Positions 26,388 to 35,474 of a DNA stretch of 57,136 nucleotides are shown here, one piece after another (within the stretch, counting starts at the first letter, position 1; every line of letters starts with the position of its first letter). Made by a program: the position numbers and the translations under genes. The notes beneath the pieces are model-generated. The model ran no database searches. It worked only from the letters and a program-made list of their open reading frames with translations, and was not told the origin of the DNA. The stretch is from the NCBI GenBank assembly GCA_018710785.1, contig DVJD01000098.1, forward strand, positions 1 through 57,136. Direction: 5' to 3'. This DNA comes from Candidatus Fimimorpha excrementavium. Its GTDB lineage: Bacteria; Bacillota; Clostridia; Lachnospirales; Lachnospiraceae.

Positions 26388-27285
26388 TCAGTCCTTCAGG
26401 CAGCCAATCGGAACTACATATACTCCATCCGGTCTCCTGTATGCATAGTCTCCCACCCCAATAAGAACCATTAAAAAGGAGGGGGCTTTCATTTTTGTTG
26501 TATCAATTTTATCCTTTAGAGCCTTGAGATTTTCTGCCCCATCCTCAATCAGCTTATCTCCACCAAGTTTCACTTCAATTAATCCATAGGCCCCATTTCT
26601 CAGATGAACCACCGCATCACATTCCAATCCCGCTTTATCCCGAAAATGATACACTTTTCCATTCAATGCATCAGCAAATACCCGTAAATCTCTTATACAC
26701 ATCGTTTCAAAGAACAGGCCAAATGTATTCAGATCCCCGATCAAGTCCTGGGGACCTAATCCCAGAGCAGCAACTGCAATGGATGGATCAACAAAATATC
26801 GGGTATTCGAAGTCCGGATCGCTGTTTTAGAGCGAATATTAGGATTCCATGCCTCCATTTCCTCAATTACGAATATTTTCTTCAATGCGTTTATATAAGA
26901 ACATACCGTGTCTGTATCAAGAGATTCCGAATCATTCGCCATAATACCGTCCTTCAGCAGCGTATTTGTTGCCTGTGAGCCCTGATTTCTGGCATAGGAA
27001 CGCATAAGGCGCTTTACTCGTTCCGGATTTCTTGTGATACCATCTGCTCGGGAGATATCTGATTTCACAACTGCATCGTAATAATCAAAGGCCTGCTCAA
27101 GAGCAATTTCCCCTTTCAGATCAGTCGCCCTTGGCCAGCCACCACGGCACACCAGAAAGGCCAGTTGATTCAGGTCAATTGGATTTACTCCTTCAATCTG
27201 CTCTGGTGTCTCAAAAAGCGCTTTCAAACTTATCTCACCAGTCGAATCCAGAGATTCATATAAACTCATCTGAAAAATCGTCTGG
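26388..27285 (-). pseudogene. DUF4143-type AAA ATPase, 5' half missing
   Basis: The C-terminal ~290 residues (from MSLYES near 27269) match the back half of AAA+/DUF4143 proteins: MSLYES, then RGGWP, and the nuclease-like C-terminus with LIEVKLGG. The Walker A and B region that should precede is absent. The reading frame continues to 27566 but those codons are antisense to the AraC fragment. Homology to ATPase stops where AraC homology starts, at about 27275, so one deletion joined two divergent genes. Confidence 0.8.
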
Positions 27286-27890
27286 TCGTATTCCACCTTC
27301 ATTTCGACATGCTGGATTCCAATGGATTTCCCGTTCCTCTCCATAAAGAATTCGCACTTTACCGACAGCTGCGGGACTTTGATTTTTTTCGCCAGGTTCT
27401 TTTCCGAATATTGGATGCCTGGAATGGAGGGCGGGAAGCCGAAGCAGTTCATTGGCTGCAGGCAGCGCTGGATGAAATACAAAATCAGGATCGTCAGCAG
27501 CTCAGCGTTGCAAACTCGTCCATGATTTCCAATATACAGATTCTTTGCCGTCAGATTCAACAGCAACCGGAAAAACGTTGGCTGCTGACAGAATTAGCCG
27601 CTGAATACGGTTACTCTCCAGATTATTTTGGCCGATTGTTTTCTGCCATTGTCGGCAGCCCATTGTCCGAATACATATTGACCGTCCGAATCAATCAGGC
27701 AAAACTGCTTCTGCGTGATTCCGACTCCAATATCCATGAAATATCCGATCAACTGGGTTATAAAGACTCCGGATTTTTTTGCCGACAATTTAAAAAGAAA
27801 ACCGGGATTTCCCCGGCAGCATATCGAAAGACTTTGCAAAAGGCCAGGAATAATTTGATTCCTAAGCGTAAACCACGGCTCGAAAAGTAA
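27273..27890 (+). pseudogene. AraC-family regulator, N-terminus missing
   Basis: The C-terminal double helix-turn-helix is intact (KRWLLTELAAEYGYSPDYF and GYKDSGFFCRQFKKKTGISPAAY, split: GYKDSGFFCRQF). Cupin-type codons HLHFDMLDSNG are readable upstream of the first ATG at 27309, so the true protein extended further left, but an in-frame stop and the ATPase fragment replace it. About 80 N-terminal residues are lost. It has no obvious promoter or start now. Confidence 0.8.
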
Positions 27891-27961
27891 ATGCCGCCGC
27901 CTGCGACATCGCTTTCTTTTCTGCACTCGTGGTATAATAATGAAAAAAAGGGGAAAATCAC

Positions 27962-28510
27962 ATGGTAAAAAAGGCTCTTTTTTGGGATTTCGACGGAACG
28001 TTAATTCTTCCCAATGAATCATTTTTGGATGCATTACAGCACGCACTCAAACCTTTCAATTACAGCGTGAATCCAGAAACAATAAGAATCTCTCTGCGTT
28101 CTGCATGTCCCTGGTATCATCCTGAAAAATCATATACAGATACAACAGGAGTAAATTGGTGGGATCACTTTTTTGAAAGCTTTGAAGGCTTTTATATGGA
28201 ACATAGTATTGCTGACTCAGACAGGGAAAAGATCAACCAACTTTTCAAAGAATATATTTTAAATGATAAAAATTACACCGTATATCCCGATGCCGACATG
28301 GTTCTACATCAATGCCATGGGATGGGATATAAAAATTATATTTTAACAAATAATTTTCCCGAACTTGCTGTGATAGCAAAACGCATTGGTCTGTCAAAAC
28401 ATATTGATGATTACATTATATCGACAAACATCGGATTTGAAAAACCCAGGCCAGAACTTTTCCAATATGCTTTACGTATTGCCAACGTTCCAGATACAGG
28501 CACAACGAAG
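27962..28510 (+). pseudogene. HAD-superfamily hydrolase, C-terminally truncated
   Basis: The catalytic DFDGTL motif at residues 9-14 (Asp9, Asp11), the second-motif TNN and the Lys region GFEKPRPELF are present. The final GDxxxxD motif should follow IANVPDTG but the sequence there becomes antisense to the neighbouring ATPase. The frame runs to 28642, but codons after about 28510 are not HAD. Without the last acidic motif the enzyme should not bind Mg normally. Confidence 0.7.
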
Positions 28511-28519
28511 CCGAAAATC

Positions 28520-29719
28520 CTACCAGTATTCCGCCAAGAGAAAATCCGCCAGATGTACAATTTTGATTCCATTGTCAATCCCCACATCCAGGCGGTTTGT
28601 TGTCACCACATATTTCGGATAATGATCCGGAATTTCCATTAAGTTGCCGATTTCCCGGTCTGAGTTTTCCGGCAGCTGCACACAAACCTGGACATATATC
28701 TTTTCATCCCGGCGGACGCCGATAAAATCAATCTCTTTGGAATCATTTTTTCCTACATAAACATCATATCCTCTGCGCTTCATTTCCAAAAAAACAATGT
28801 TTTCCAGTGCACCATCCAGCATGTTCCGGTTATAGCCCAAAAGGCAATATTTCAGCGCAGCATCCGCAAGGTAATATTTTTCCTTTGTTTTTAAAATACT
28901 TTTCCCCTGAATATCATAACGATAACAGGGATAGATAATAAAAGCCTGCTGCAGCCAGCGCAGATAATTGTAAATGGACTCGACTGACACGGTGCGATGT
29001 TCGCTTTTCAGAAATTTCGCGATGGAGTTGGCCGAAAACGTTTTTCCCACATGTTCAACAATATACTTCACGACACGATCAAAAAGATCCTGACGATTGA
29101 TTCGATGGCGCTTTACAATATCTCTGGAAACCACCGTATGATAGATACCATTGACGATCTGATAGGCACTTTGTTCGTCATAATTCCCCAATGCAATGAT
29201 GGGAAAGCCGCCAAAACGGATATATTCTTCCAGCAATTCGTTCTCAGAGCGGGAATCCTGTTTCTTGAAGTCCAAATATTCTTTAAAAGACAGGGGATAG
29301 ACAGGAATGGACACAAAACGCCCGGTTAAATAGGTTGACAGCTCGCCAGACATCAGTTTTGAGTTGGAACCGGTAACATAGATATCCACATTCTGCCCTT
29401 CCAAAAGACTGTTCACACATCGCTCCCAGCCTTTGACCTCCTGTATTTCATCCAACAGCAGATAACAGCGTCCTTTTCCCTGAATCCTGCCAAGCAGCTC
29501 CGCATACATATCCGCAGCGGATATGTCCTCCGGAATGTCCATCTCCGTATATCGTTTCTGTATGATATTCTCATCCGGAATCCCCCGTCTTCGAAATTCT
29601 TCCGCAAGCATTTCAAAAATCGTCGATTTGCCGCATCGGCGGATGCCAGCAAGAATTTTCACCAGCGGCTGATCGATAAAAGGTGTAATTGCATGAATAT
29701 AGTCTGGCCTGATAATCAT
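28520..29719 (-). CDS. AAA+ ATPase with DUF4143 C-terminal domain
   Basis: 399 aa. Walker A GIRRCGKST is at residues 25-33 and Walker B YLLLDEIQE near 86-94; sensor TGSNSK follows. The C-terminal DUF4143 domain has a restriction-endonuclease-like strand pattern including KEIDFIGV near 350. Intact, unlike the related fragment at 26388-27285. Function of this family is uncertain; some resemble toxin-like or mobile-element ATPases. Start Met29719 follows GGAAGGAGGG. Confidence 0.88.
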   Translation of the reverse strand: MIIRPDYIHAITPFIDQPLVKILAGIRRCGKSTIFEMLAEEFRRRGIPDENIIQKRYTEMDIPEDISAADMYAELLGRIQGKGRCYLLLDEIQEVKGWERCVNSLLEGQNVDIYVTGSNSKLMSGELSTYLTGRFVSIPVYPLSFKEYLDFKKQDSRSENELLEEYIRFGGFPIIALGNYDEQSAYQIVNGIYHTVVSRDIVKRHRINRQDLFDRVVKYIVEHVGKTFSANSIAKFLKSEHRTVSVESIYNYLRWLQQAFIIYPCYRYDIQGKSILKTKEKYYLADAALKYCLLGYNRNMLDGALENIVFLEMKRRGYDVYVGKNDSKEIDFIGVRRDEKIYVQVCVQLPENSDREIGNLMEIPDHYPKYVVTTNRLDVGIDNGIKIVHLADFLLAEYW

Positions 29720-30167
29720 GGGAATCCCTCCTTCCATGTAAAACATATCACTCTTTATTTCTTATTATACCCAATATTCAACCTCAGAACAATATATTTT
29801 TTCCTGTCAGACCGTAAAAACTATATAAAAATCAGACTTTTTTCACCTCTAACCTTAATTATACATATCCACGGTTTCCGCAATATCCGCTTCTGAGCCA
29901 ATTATCATTCGATTCTTTTTATGGAGCCATTCTTCACTTCCAGGAAACGCTGCTCTATGTTCCGGCGGCTTTTGATGATCTTGCATCCCTGTTGATTGCC
30001 TTTCTCTGTCCGAACCGATATACTATATTCGATTATATTCGATTCTCCGGCGGAAACAGGAGGCAAAAATGACAACCGCATGGACGATCAGCGGCTGACG
30101 CAAAGAAAATAAAAAATTTTGTAAGATTCCTCCGTTATGGAAGTCTTATGGGTGAGGAGGTGAAAAA
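29720..30167 (+). promoter_or_regulatory. Intergenic region before the sigma factor
   Basis: No gene is supported. A 10-base tandem direct repeat TATATTCGAT occurs at 30024-30033 and 30034-30043, about 125 bases before the sigma factor start, and may be part of its promoter or a binding site. The remainder is AT-rich and without recognisable signals. Confidence 0.35.
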
Positions 30168-30677
30168 GTGACGGAATCCGGACAGGAATTTGAACAGATT
30201 TATCGTTCCTACTTCAATGATGTATTTTTGTATCTTAAAGCGTTATCAAAAGACGAATCCCTTGCGCTGGAGCTGACAAGTGAAACTTTTTTCAAAGCAA
30301 TGCGTGCCATCGATTCCTTTCGCGGCGCGTGTGATATCCGCGTTTGGCTCTGTCAAATTGCGAAACATTGTTATCTTTCCTACTTGAAAAAACAGCAGCA
30401 CACGGTAAACGTCGAGGATTTCGAACATATGGCTGACCAGGACAACGCAGAAAATGTCGAAGAAAAAATAGTGCGGCAAAGCGAGGTCATGCAGATCCAT
30501 CTGCTGCTCCATGAACTGCCTGAACCGTACAAAGAAGTTTTCATGCTGCGTGTTTTTGGTGAATTGAGTTTCAAACAGATTGCCCGTATTTTTCACAAAA
30601 CCGACAACTGGGCTTGTGTCACTTATCACCGGGCAAAAAACAAAATCATGAAACAAATGGAGGATAAGGATGCGTAA
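30168..30677 (+). CDS. ECF-type RNA polymerase sigma factor
   Basis: 169 aa. Region 2 covers about 8-75 and region 4 about 115-165, with the HTH KQIARIFHKTDNWACVTYHRA (split: KQIARIFHKTDNW). GTG start after GAGGAGG. Its gene overlaps the anti-sigma gene by 8 bases, the usual ECF pair arrangement. The regulon and signal are unknown. Confidence 0.92.
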   Translation: MTESGQEFEQIYRSYFNDVFLYLKALSKDESLALELTSETFFKAMRAIDSFRGACDIRVWLCQIAKHCYLSYLKKQQHTVNVEDFEHMADQDNAENVEEKIVRQSEVMQIHLLLHELPEPYKEVFMLRVFGELSFKQIARIFHKTDNWACVTYHRAKNKIMKQMEDKDA

Positions 30678-31569
30678 AGAATGTAATATCGTAAAAGACC
30701 TGCTCCCACTCTATGCGGAACATCTGGTGAGTGAGGACACAGAATCCTTTGTTGAGGAGCATCTTAAAACCTGCGGGGAATGCCGCCGTGAGCTGAAAAA
30801 AATACAGACCCCCGCCCAATTGGCACCGGATGTGAATACCGCGCCGCTCAAAACCCTGAAAAAGAAATTGCTCCTAAAGAAAATACAGACCATTGTGTTT
30901 ACCGCCGCATTCGTATTGGCTGTCGCCATATCTGTATTTTCCGTATTAACTTCACCGGATTATCTTCCGTATTCCGACCGCTTAATGCAGGTGACGAAAG
31001 CTCCCGGCGGTACCATCAGCATTGTCTTCGATGATTCCGTCACCGGTTACAGCTGTACGGAAGCATTGGACAGCAGCACAAATGCAACGATATACCAAAT
31101 CAGCGCATGGAACACCACGTGGGACTTGCATGTTTCCAACCGCGGAACACAAACTGTACTGATACCTTCCAACTCTGAAACAGACATACAAGTTTACTAT
31201 TGCCAAAACAATGGTTCTGAAGATATACTGATCTACGGTTCTTCCGATGCCGGTGGAGGTACGATGGCATTGCCAAGATTGTTTTTAATGCCTTACTTTC
31301 TAATGGCACTGATTACATTTGCTGTACTCATCATTCTGCGGCTTGCCCTGCGAAATAAGAAGGCAGTGACCGTATGGATGGACAGAGCCATTTTTCTGCC
31401 GGTTTCCTACATGCTCGCACATATCTGCACAAAAGGATTTTGCTTTCGGACCTATTCCCCCCAGCGGGACTTTTTTATCATCCTTCTTGTCGCTATTTTC
31501 TTTTATTGTGCCATACTGTCCGGAATCCGTTTGTACCAATCCGGGCGGGAACGGAAAAAGCAGACATAA
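30670..31569 (+). CDS. Zinc-finger anti-sigma factor, membrane-anchored
   Basis: 299 aa. The N-terminal ZAS zinc finger is visible as His31-X3-Cys35-X2-Cys38 in EEHLKTCGEC. A transmembrane helix follows near 78-100 and three more hydrophobic segments occur near 205-285; an extracellular stretch of about 100 residues lies between. It should hold the upstream sigma factor at the membrane until a signal is sensed. Confidence 0.9.
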   Translation: MRKECNIVKDLLPLYAEHLVSEDTESFVEEHLKTCGECRRELKKIQTPAQLAPDVNTAPLKTLKKKLLLKKIQTIVFTAAFVLAVAISVFSVLTSPDYLPYSDRLMQVTKAPGGTISIVFDDSVTGYSCTEALDSSTNATIYQISAWNTTWDLHVSNRGTQTVLIPSNSETDIQVYYCQNNGSEDILIYGSSDAGGGTMALPRLFLMPYFLMALITFAVLIILRLALRNKKAVTVWMDRAIFLPVSYMLAHICTKGFCFRTYSPQRDFFIILLVAIFFYCAILSGIRLYQSGRERKKQT

Positions 31570-31610
31570 GCCCGGGCAGCCATACTATATGAGGAGATAA
31601 GAGAATTGTT

Positions 31611-32544
31611 ATGGAAAATCAACGTTGGAACTATAAAGTCGGCGGCAGAGCCCAGGGGATTATCCCCTCATTGTTTATAAGCATCCTTTTCGGAGGGATC
31701 AGCATATACCTGTTTTCCATCAAACACGGAGCCTTTCTGTTCGCCATGCTTTTGGCGGTGATCGGTCTTGTTTTGCTCATCGCCTGCATCTACCGGGCCA
31801 AATTTGTAAAGGTTCTGATCGGTGAAGATGGATTTTACCATCAAACCAAACCGGACAACGGCAGGTTTTATAAGTACAGTGAAATCCGACGGGCATGGCA
31901 GAGCATGGGGTGGGAGCTCAACGGAGCCACAGGCTGTTTCTGCAGCTGTGAGACCCTTGAAGGGAAAGTGATAAAATTTCAGTTTTTCCCCCTTGAAGCA
32001 GACGGTGTCGATTATTTGATCCAGCGTGTTGAGGAGGACGGCGGTCAATCCATCCCCGCGGATATGGATGATACCACTCTTGAATACACCATTGACGGAA
32101 AAACATACGGCAAGACAGCAATTGTCTCTGCGGCTGTATTGCTTGTCCTATTTCTCTCCATGACAATCCCGGCAATACTTCAATCCGGGAATATCGGCGG
32201 CAACTCATCGGAGTCCTATTTGTCCTGCTGGTCATTCGCTACCGCTGTTTTAAGGTAGAAATCGGCGGTACGGGATTTTATTTTCGCTCTACCCCGTTCA
32301 ACGGAAGATATTATCCATACAGCGATATTACAGACTGCCGGATAGAGGAGAAAGTGTATCATCACCGCCGAACCCGCGGCTCAGGCAGCAACCAAACACT
32401 GTATTATTACTATTTCATATTTACAGATAAAGACGGAAAACCACAAAATTTCAGTTTCAAAAACCGATCTCCGGCTATGAGGTTGAGAGGTTAAAAAAGC
32501 GGATTGAGCAGGCCAACGGGTTTTCGGATACATTTTCCCATTGA
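31611..32544 (+). pseudogene. Membrane protein with duplicated PH-like halves, two frameshifts
   Basis: The first half (residues 1-150) has two membrane helices then a beta-rich segment, VLIGEDGFYHQTKPDNGRFY. The second half repeats the pattern: helix, then KVEIGGTGFYFRSTPFNGRYYPYSDI (split: GTGFYFRSTPFNGRYY). The halves lie in different frames: one base seems missing near 32203 and another in the AAAAA run near 32466. Restoring both gives one open frame to TGA at 32544. Third gene of the sigma/anti-sigma cluster. Sequencing error is an alternative to real decay. Confidence 0.7.
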
Positions 32545-32569
32545 CAGAATGCCAAAACGGTGCTATCCT
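32541..32569 (+). promoter_or_regulatory. aspS2 leader promoter
   Basis: Consensus TTGACA at 32541-32546 and TATCCT at 32564-32569, 17-base spacer, overlapping the end of the upstream pseudogene. Transcription would start about 32576, just ahead of the leader peptide's ribosome binding site. Confidence 0.75.
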
Positions 32570-32594
32570 TATGGAAACTTTGGAGGTGCTGACT

Positions 32595-32645
32595 ATGAAT
32601 CCTATTCTTTTTGTATTCAATACAAACAGGGACGACGATAGATAG
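32595..32645 (+). CDS. Attenuator leader peptide with Asn and Asp codons
   Basis: 16-residue peptide MNPILFVFNTNRDDDR, preceded by GGAGG seven bases upstream of the ATG. It carries three consecutive Asp codons (GAC GAC GAT, 32631-32639) plus three Asn codons, and stops at TAG 32643-32645, whose last base starts RNA segment 1. It lies upstream of an aspartyl-tRNA synthetase gene, so it probably senses charged tRNA-Asp (and perhaps tRNA-Asn) by ribosome stalling. Confidence 0.8.
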   Translation: MNPILFVFNTNRDDDR

Positions 32646-32758
32646 CGCTTGTATCTTGAATGAAAACAGGTACAAGCGCGTCTTGTGTTGTACCTGTGTG
32701 AATGATCATAAGCAGAATCACACAGGAAAGAATCCGATCTGTGTGGCTCTGCTTTTTT
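32645..32758 (+). promoter_or_regulatory. Five-segment transcription attenuator of aspS2
   Basis: Mutually exclusive pairings: 1 (32645-32655) with 2 (32669-32679), 11 bp with one G-T; 2 (32666-32675) with 3 (32688-32697), 10 bp; 3 (32693-32701) with 4 (32718-32726), 9 bp; 4 (32711-32725) with 5 (32739-32753), 13 bp around a small internal loop, followed by TTTTTT, a terminator. A ribosome stalled at the Asp codons leaves segment 1 free, giving 1:2 then 3:4 and read-through. A ribosome reaching the stop codon covers segment 1, giving 2:3 and then the 4:5 terminator. The logic is complete and matches Asp control. Confidence 0.75.
32711..32758 (+). terminator. Attenuator terminator of aspS2
   Basis: AGCAGA and CACACAG pair with CTGTGTG and TCTGCT across a 2-base/2-base internal loop; the T-run is 32753-32758. 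The 3:4 antiterminator takes the same 5' arm. Confidence 0.85.
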
Positions 32759-33035
32759 GCTGCATTATTTTTCAAGGGAAAGGATTCCAAGGAATGCATT
32801 CCTGGAATATATTCCTGGAAAATATTTCTCAAAAAATCCCCTGAAATCCTTGCCCCGGCAGTGCCATACAGACGCAGCGAAAGGTTGTGATCGTATGGGA
32901 CATATGGATGATGTCCTTCTGGATGCTTTTTTCCTTCCTTTGTAACCGAACACATAAGGTCAAACGGATATTTGAGTCCGTTTCGCTATTTACTCACAAT
33001 CAAAGAGCCGCTTTGGCGGCGGAAGGAGAAAAATA
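32759..33035 (+). promoter_or_regulatory. Long distal leader of aspS2
   Basis: 277 bases between terminator and start codon. It has three 13-base tandem units from 32791 to 32829, the first two containing perfect palindromes GGAATGCATTCC and GGAATATATTCC. A second small reading frame at 32895-32945 encodes MGHMDDVLLDAFFLPL with three more Asp codons. Hairpins follow: AAACGGA/TCCGTTT (32962-32983) and GCCGC/GCGGC (33007-33020), the latter abutting the aspS2 ribosome binding site. A second control step is possible but unproven. Confidence 0.45.
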
Positions 33036-34364
33036 ATGAAAGCAATAACAAATCATGGAATCTCCAACTCTTGCGCAGGAGTATGGGAGTTAAATCAACA
33101 GATCGGCAAAACCGTACAGATACAGGGGAGTATTTATAAAATACGTAAAATGAGCCATTTTTCCTTTGTTCTTTTAAGGGCAGGGGGAACCATCGTGCAG
33201 TGTGTATATTCCGAAGAGCAGAGCCGCTTCCCGTTGGAACTGCTGGAGGAGGAAAGCTGTGTAAGGCTCACTGCCCATGTGAAGGAAGAGCCCCGCTCCA
33301 AAAGCGGCTTTGAACTTCTGCTTCTTGATGCCGAGATCCTTTCCCGGCCTGAGGCCAAATGTCCGGTGGTCATCAATAACCGCAGTGTGGACACCTCTCT
33401 GGAAACACTGTTAAATTACCGTCCCATCACCCTCAGAAACCAAAAAGAGGCGGCGATCTTCCGGATTCAGGAAACTTTGGCGGACGGCATGCGAGCGTAT
33501 TTAAAGGCTTGTCACTTCACGGAAATCCATACGCCCAAACTGGTATCCGAGGGAGCGGAAGGCGGCGCCAATGTATTCCGGCTCAACTATTTTGACACAG
33601 AAGCCTGCCTGGCACAGAGTCCTCAATTTTACAAACAGATGATGGTGGGGGTATACGAACGCGTCTTTGAGATCGGTCCCGTATTCCGCGCGGAAAAACA
33701 CGACACCTCCCGTCATCTGAATGAATATACCAGCGTGGATTTTGAAATGGGTTATATTCAAAGTTTTGAGGAACTGATGCAGATGGAAACCGGTATGCTG
33801 AAAGAAGCATTGGAAACAGTAAGGGAACAGTGCCCCGAGCAGATTGCGCTCCTTCGCGCACAGATTCCATCCATACACGAAATTCCCTGCCTGAAATTCC
33901 AGGAAGCCAAAAAACTTCTGAAAAAGTCCTGCGGGACAGGTGATGAAACCCAGCCGGATCTGGACCCCGAAGAGGAAAAGCAGCTGTGCCGCCTGATCCA
34001 AAAGGAAACCGGCAGTGAGTTTGTCTTTGTCACCCACTACCCTTCCTCCAAACGTCCCTTCTATGCTATGGATGACCCGGAAAATCCCGCAGAAACCCTT
34101 AGCTTCGACTTACTGTTTCGGGGAATGGAAATCACAACCGGCGGCCAGAGAATTCACAATTATCAAATGCAGCTGGAAAAAATGCGCCGCAGAAATATGA
34201 ATCCGGAAAATTTCGAGAGCTATCTCATGATCCATCGCCATGGAATGCCGCCTCACGGCGGCCTGGGGCTGGGTCTGGAGCGGCTGACCAGCCGTCTCCT
34301 GGAACTGGATAATGTACGTCGTGCATCCCTCTTCCCCAGAGACATTCACCGACTGACTCCCTGA
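33036..34364 (+). CDS. aspS2: Aspartyl-tRNA synthetase, archaeal type
   Basis: 442 aa, shorter than bacterial AspRS (~590 aa) because the GAD insertion is absent. N-terminal OB-fold anticodon-binding domain at about 15-105; class II motif 2 near 217 (FRAEKHDTSRHLNEYTS, DFEMGY); motif 3 GLGLGLERLTSR near 415. Such enzymes charge tRNA-Asp and, in organisms that use amidotransferase GatCAB, often tRNA-Asn (not decidable here). Start ATG follows AAGGAG. Controlled by the leader-peptide attenuator upstream instead of the T-box often seen for such genes. Confidence 0.92.
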   Translation: MKAITNHGISNSCAGVWELNQQIGKTVQIQGSIYKIRKMSHFSFVLLRAGGTIVQCVYSEEQSRFPLELLEEESCVRLTAHVKEEPRSKSGFELLLLDAEILSRPEAKCPVVINNRSVDTSLETLLNYRPITLRNQKEAAIFRIQETLADGMRAYLKACHFTEIHTPKLVSEGAEGGANVFRLNYFDTEACLAQSPQFYKQMMVGVYERVFEIGPVFRAEKHDTSRHLNEYTSVDFEMGYIQSFEELMQMETGMLKEALETVREQCPEQIALLRAQIPSIHEIPCLKFQEAKKLLKKSCGTGDETQPDLDPEEEKQLCRLIQKETGSEFVFVTHYPSSKRPFYAMDDPENPAETLSFDLLFRGMEITTGGQRIHNYQMQLEKMRRRNMNPENFESYLMIHRHGMPPHGGLGLGLERLTSRLLELDNVRRASLFPRDIHRLTP

Positions 34365-34769
34365 ATCTCCTCATAAAGGGTAGGGATGGTTTTTCCTGAA
34401 TTGTCCGGCTGACTTCTTTGACACAGCAAATGTCTGAGCGAGGCGCAGGGAATTCAACAATATATTCCCGTCTCACTCAGGCATTTATTCCATAAATTAC
34501 GCGGTCATTTTACTTTAAAAAATGGGCAATTAATGAGTTTCCTGATATTTTTTATTTGTAATTTAACGATTTATATGGTATTTTATAGTTAGATATACAT
34601 CGTGACTTCATTGGAAAAATTATACCCTGATTTTTATTTCACCGGCATTAGTAATGACTAGTCTTTTATACTTTACTTTTTCTCTTACTCTAACCCCCAT
34701 ATAGTCCATATTTCAGCATATTGATCCGTGTTATCTTTGTCCATTTAATTTTCTTATGGAGGGATGTCT
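34365..34769 (+). other. AT-rich intergenic region
   Basis: No gene seen in these 405 bases. Near 34432-34480, CTGAG/CTCAG and GGGAAT/ATTCCC can form a two-part hairpin, possibly the aspS2 terminator, without a U-tract. The remainder is AT-rich and unremarkable. Confidence 0.3.
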
Positions 34770-35474
34770 ATGAAAAAGTGTTTGATAATAGTTCTTCTGC
34801 TTATCACAGTCTGCCTTCTCTCATCCTGTCAGACATCTGCTCCGGATACTGCAGAAGCTACGGATGCTTCCAACTCCTTCCCGGCTTCCATCGATCCGGA
34901 AACCCTGTTTGACTCTATAGTGACAGTATCCGAGGGCGATTACGTTGTATCCGGTCTGCCCTGGTTTTCTCCCCTGGAAGATATTACGCAGATGATGGAA
35001 GCACATTATCAGGTTCGGCACACGCTGGAGAAAGACGATTCCACAGATCTGATTTACCAGGGAACAGAATACCGCCTGTCGGATCAGACTCCGATTTACG
35101 GATGGCCATGGTTGTCCATCAGCCACAATTCCACCGGCGGCGGACTTTATTCCGTACAGTTTCCGTTTATTATAGAAGAAAAGGATGACGGCCGTTTTCA
35201 GCAGCTGACCGACGCCATGACCCAATCAGCTTCAGCCCTAAAACAGGCCGCTGCCCAGGAAGTTTCCCAGGATGGCATTCTCCGCTATGTAACCGAATCC
35301 CAGTCTTATGTTATGCTTCAGTTTCTTCCCCATGCGGAGCAGGACAGCTACTCCAAGACCCTGCTTTTTGGCGAGGATGAGCTGCCTCAGGATTTTTGGG
35401 AAGCCTACAGCGGTGTTATCGTCATCGTGCGCTGTCCTACTCCGGAAAGCTATCGGATAGGAGGAACCGATTGA
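34770..35474 (+). CDS. Lipoprotein of unknown function
   Basis: 234 aa. Signal peptide with lipobox LLSSC (Cys near residue 20), then an exported domain. No family recognised. Start Met34770 lies six bases after GGAGGG; an ATG two codons upstream abuts that site. Alone between a gap and the leader of the MFS gene. Confidence 0.75.
   Translation: MKKCLIIVLLLITVCLLSSCQTSAPDTAEATDASNSFPASIDPETLFDSIVTVSEGDYVVSGLPWFSPLEDITQMMEAHYQVRHTLEKDDSTDLIYQGTEYRLSDQTPIYGWPWLSISHNSTGGGLYSVQFPFIIEEKDDGRFQQLTDAMTQSASALKQAAAQEVSQDGILRYVTESQSYVMLQFLPHAEQDSYSKTLLFGEDELPQDFWEAYSGVIVIVRCPTPESYRIGGTD

Noticed and set aside
29720-30167. Open frame resembling a protein tail before the sigma factor
   Set aside because: It has no start, no ribosome binding site and no family resemblance, and the region is AT-rich, so chance openness is likely.
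32545-33035. T-box leader for aspS2
   Set aside because: No specifier loop, T-box sequence or TGGN bulge was found; the leader is explained better by the peptide attenuator.
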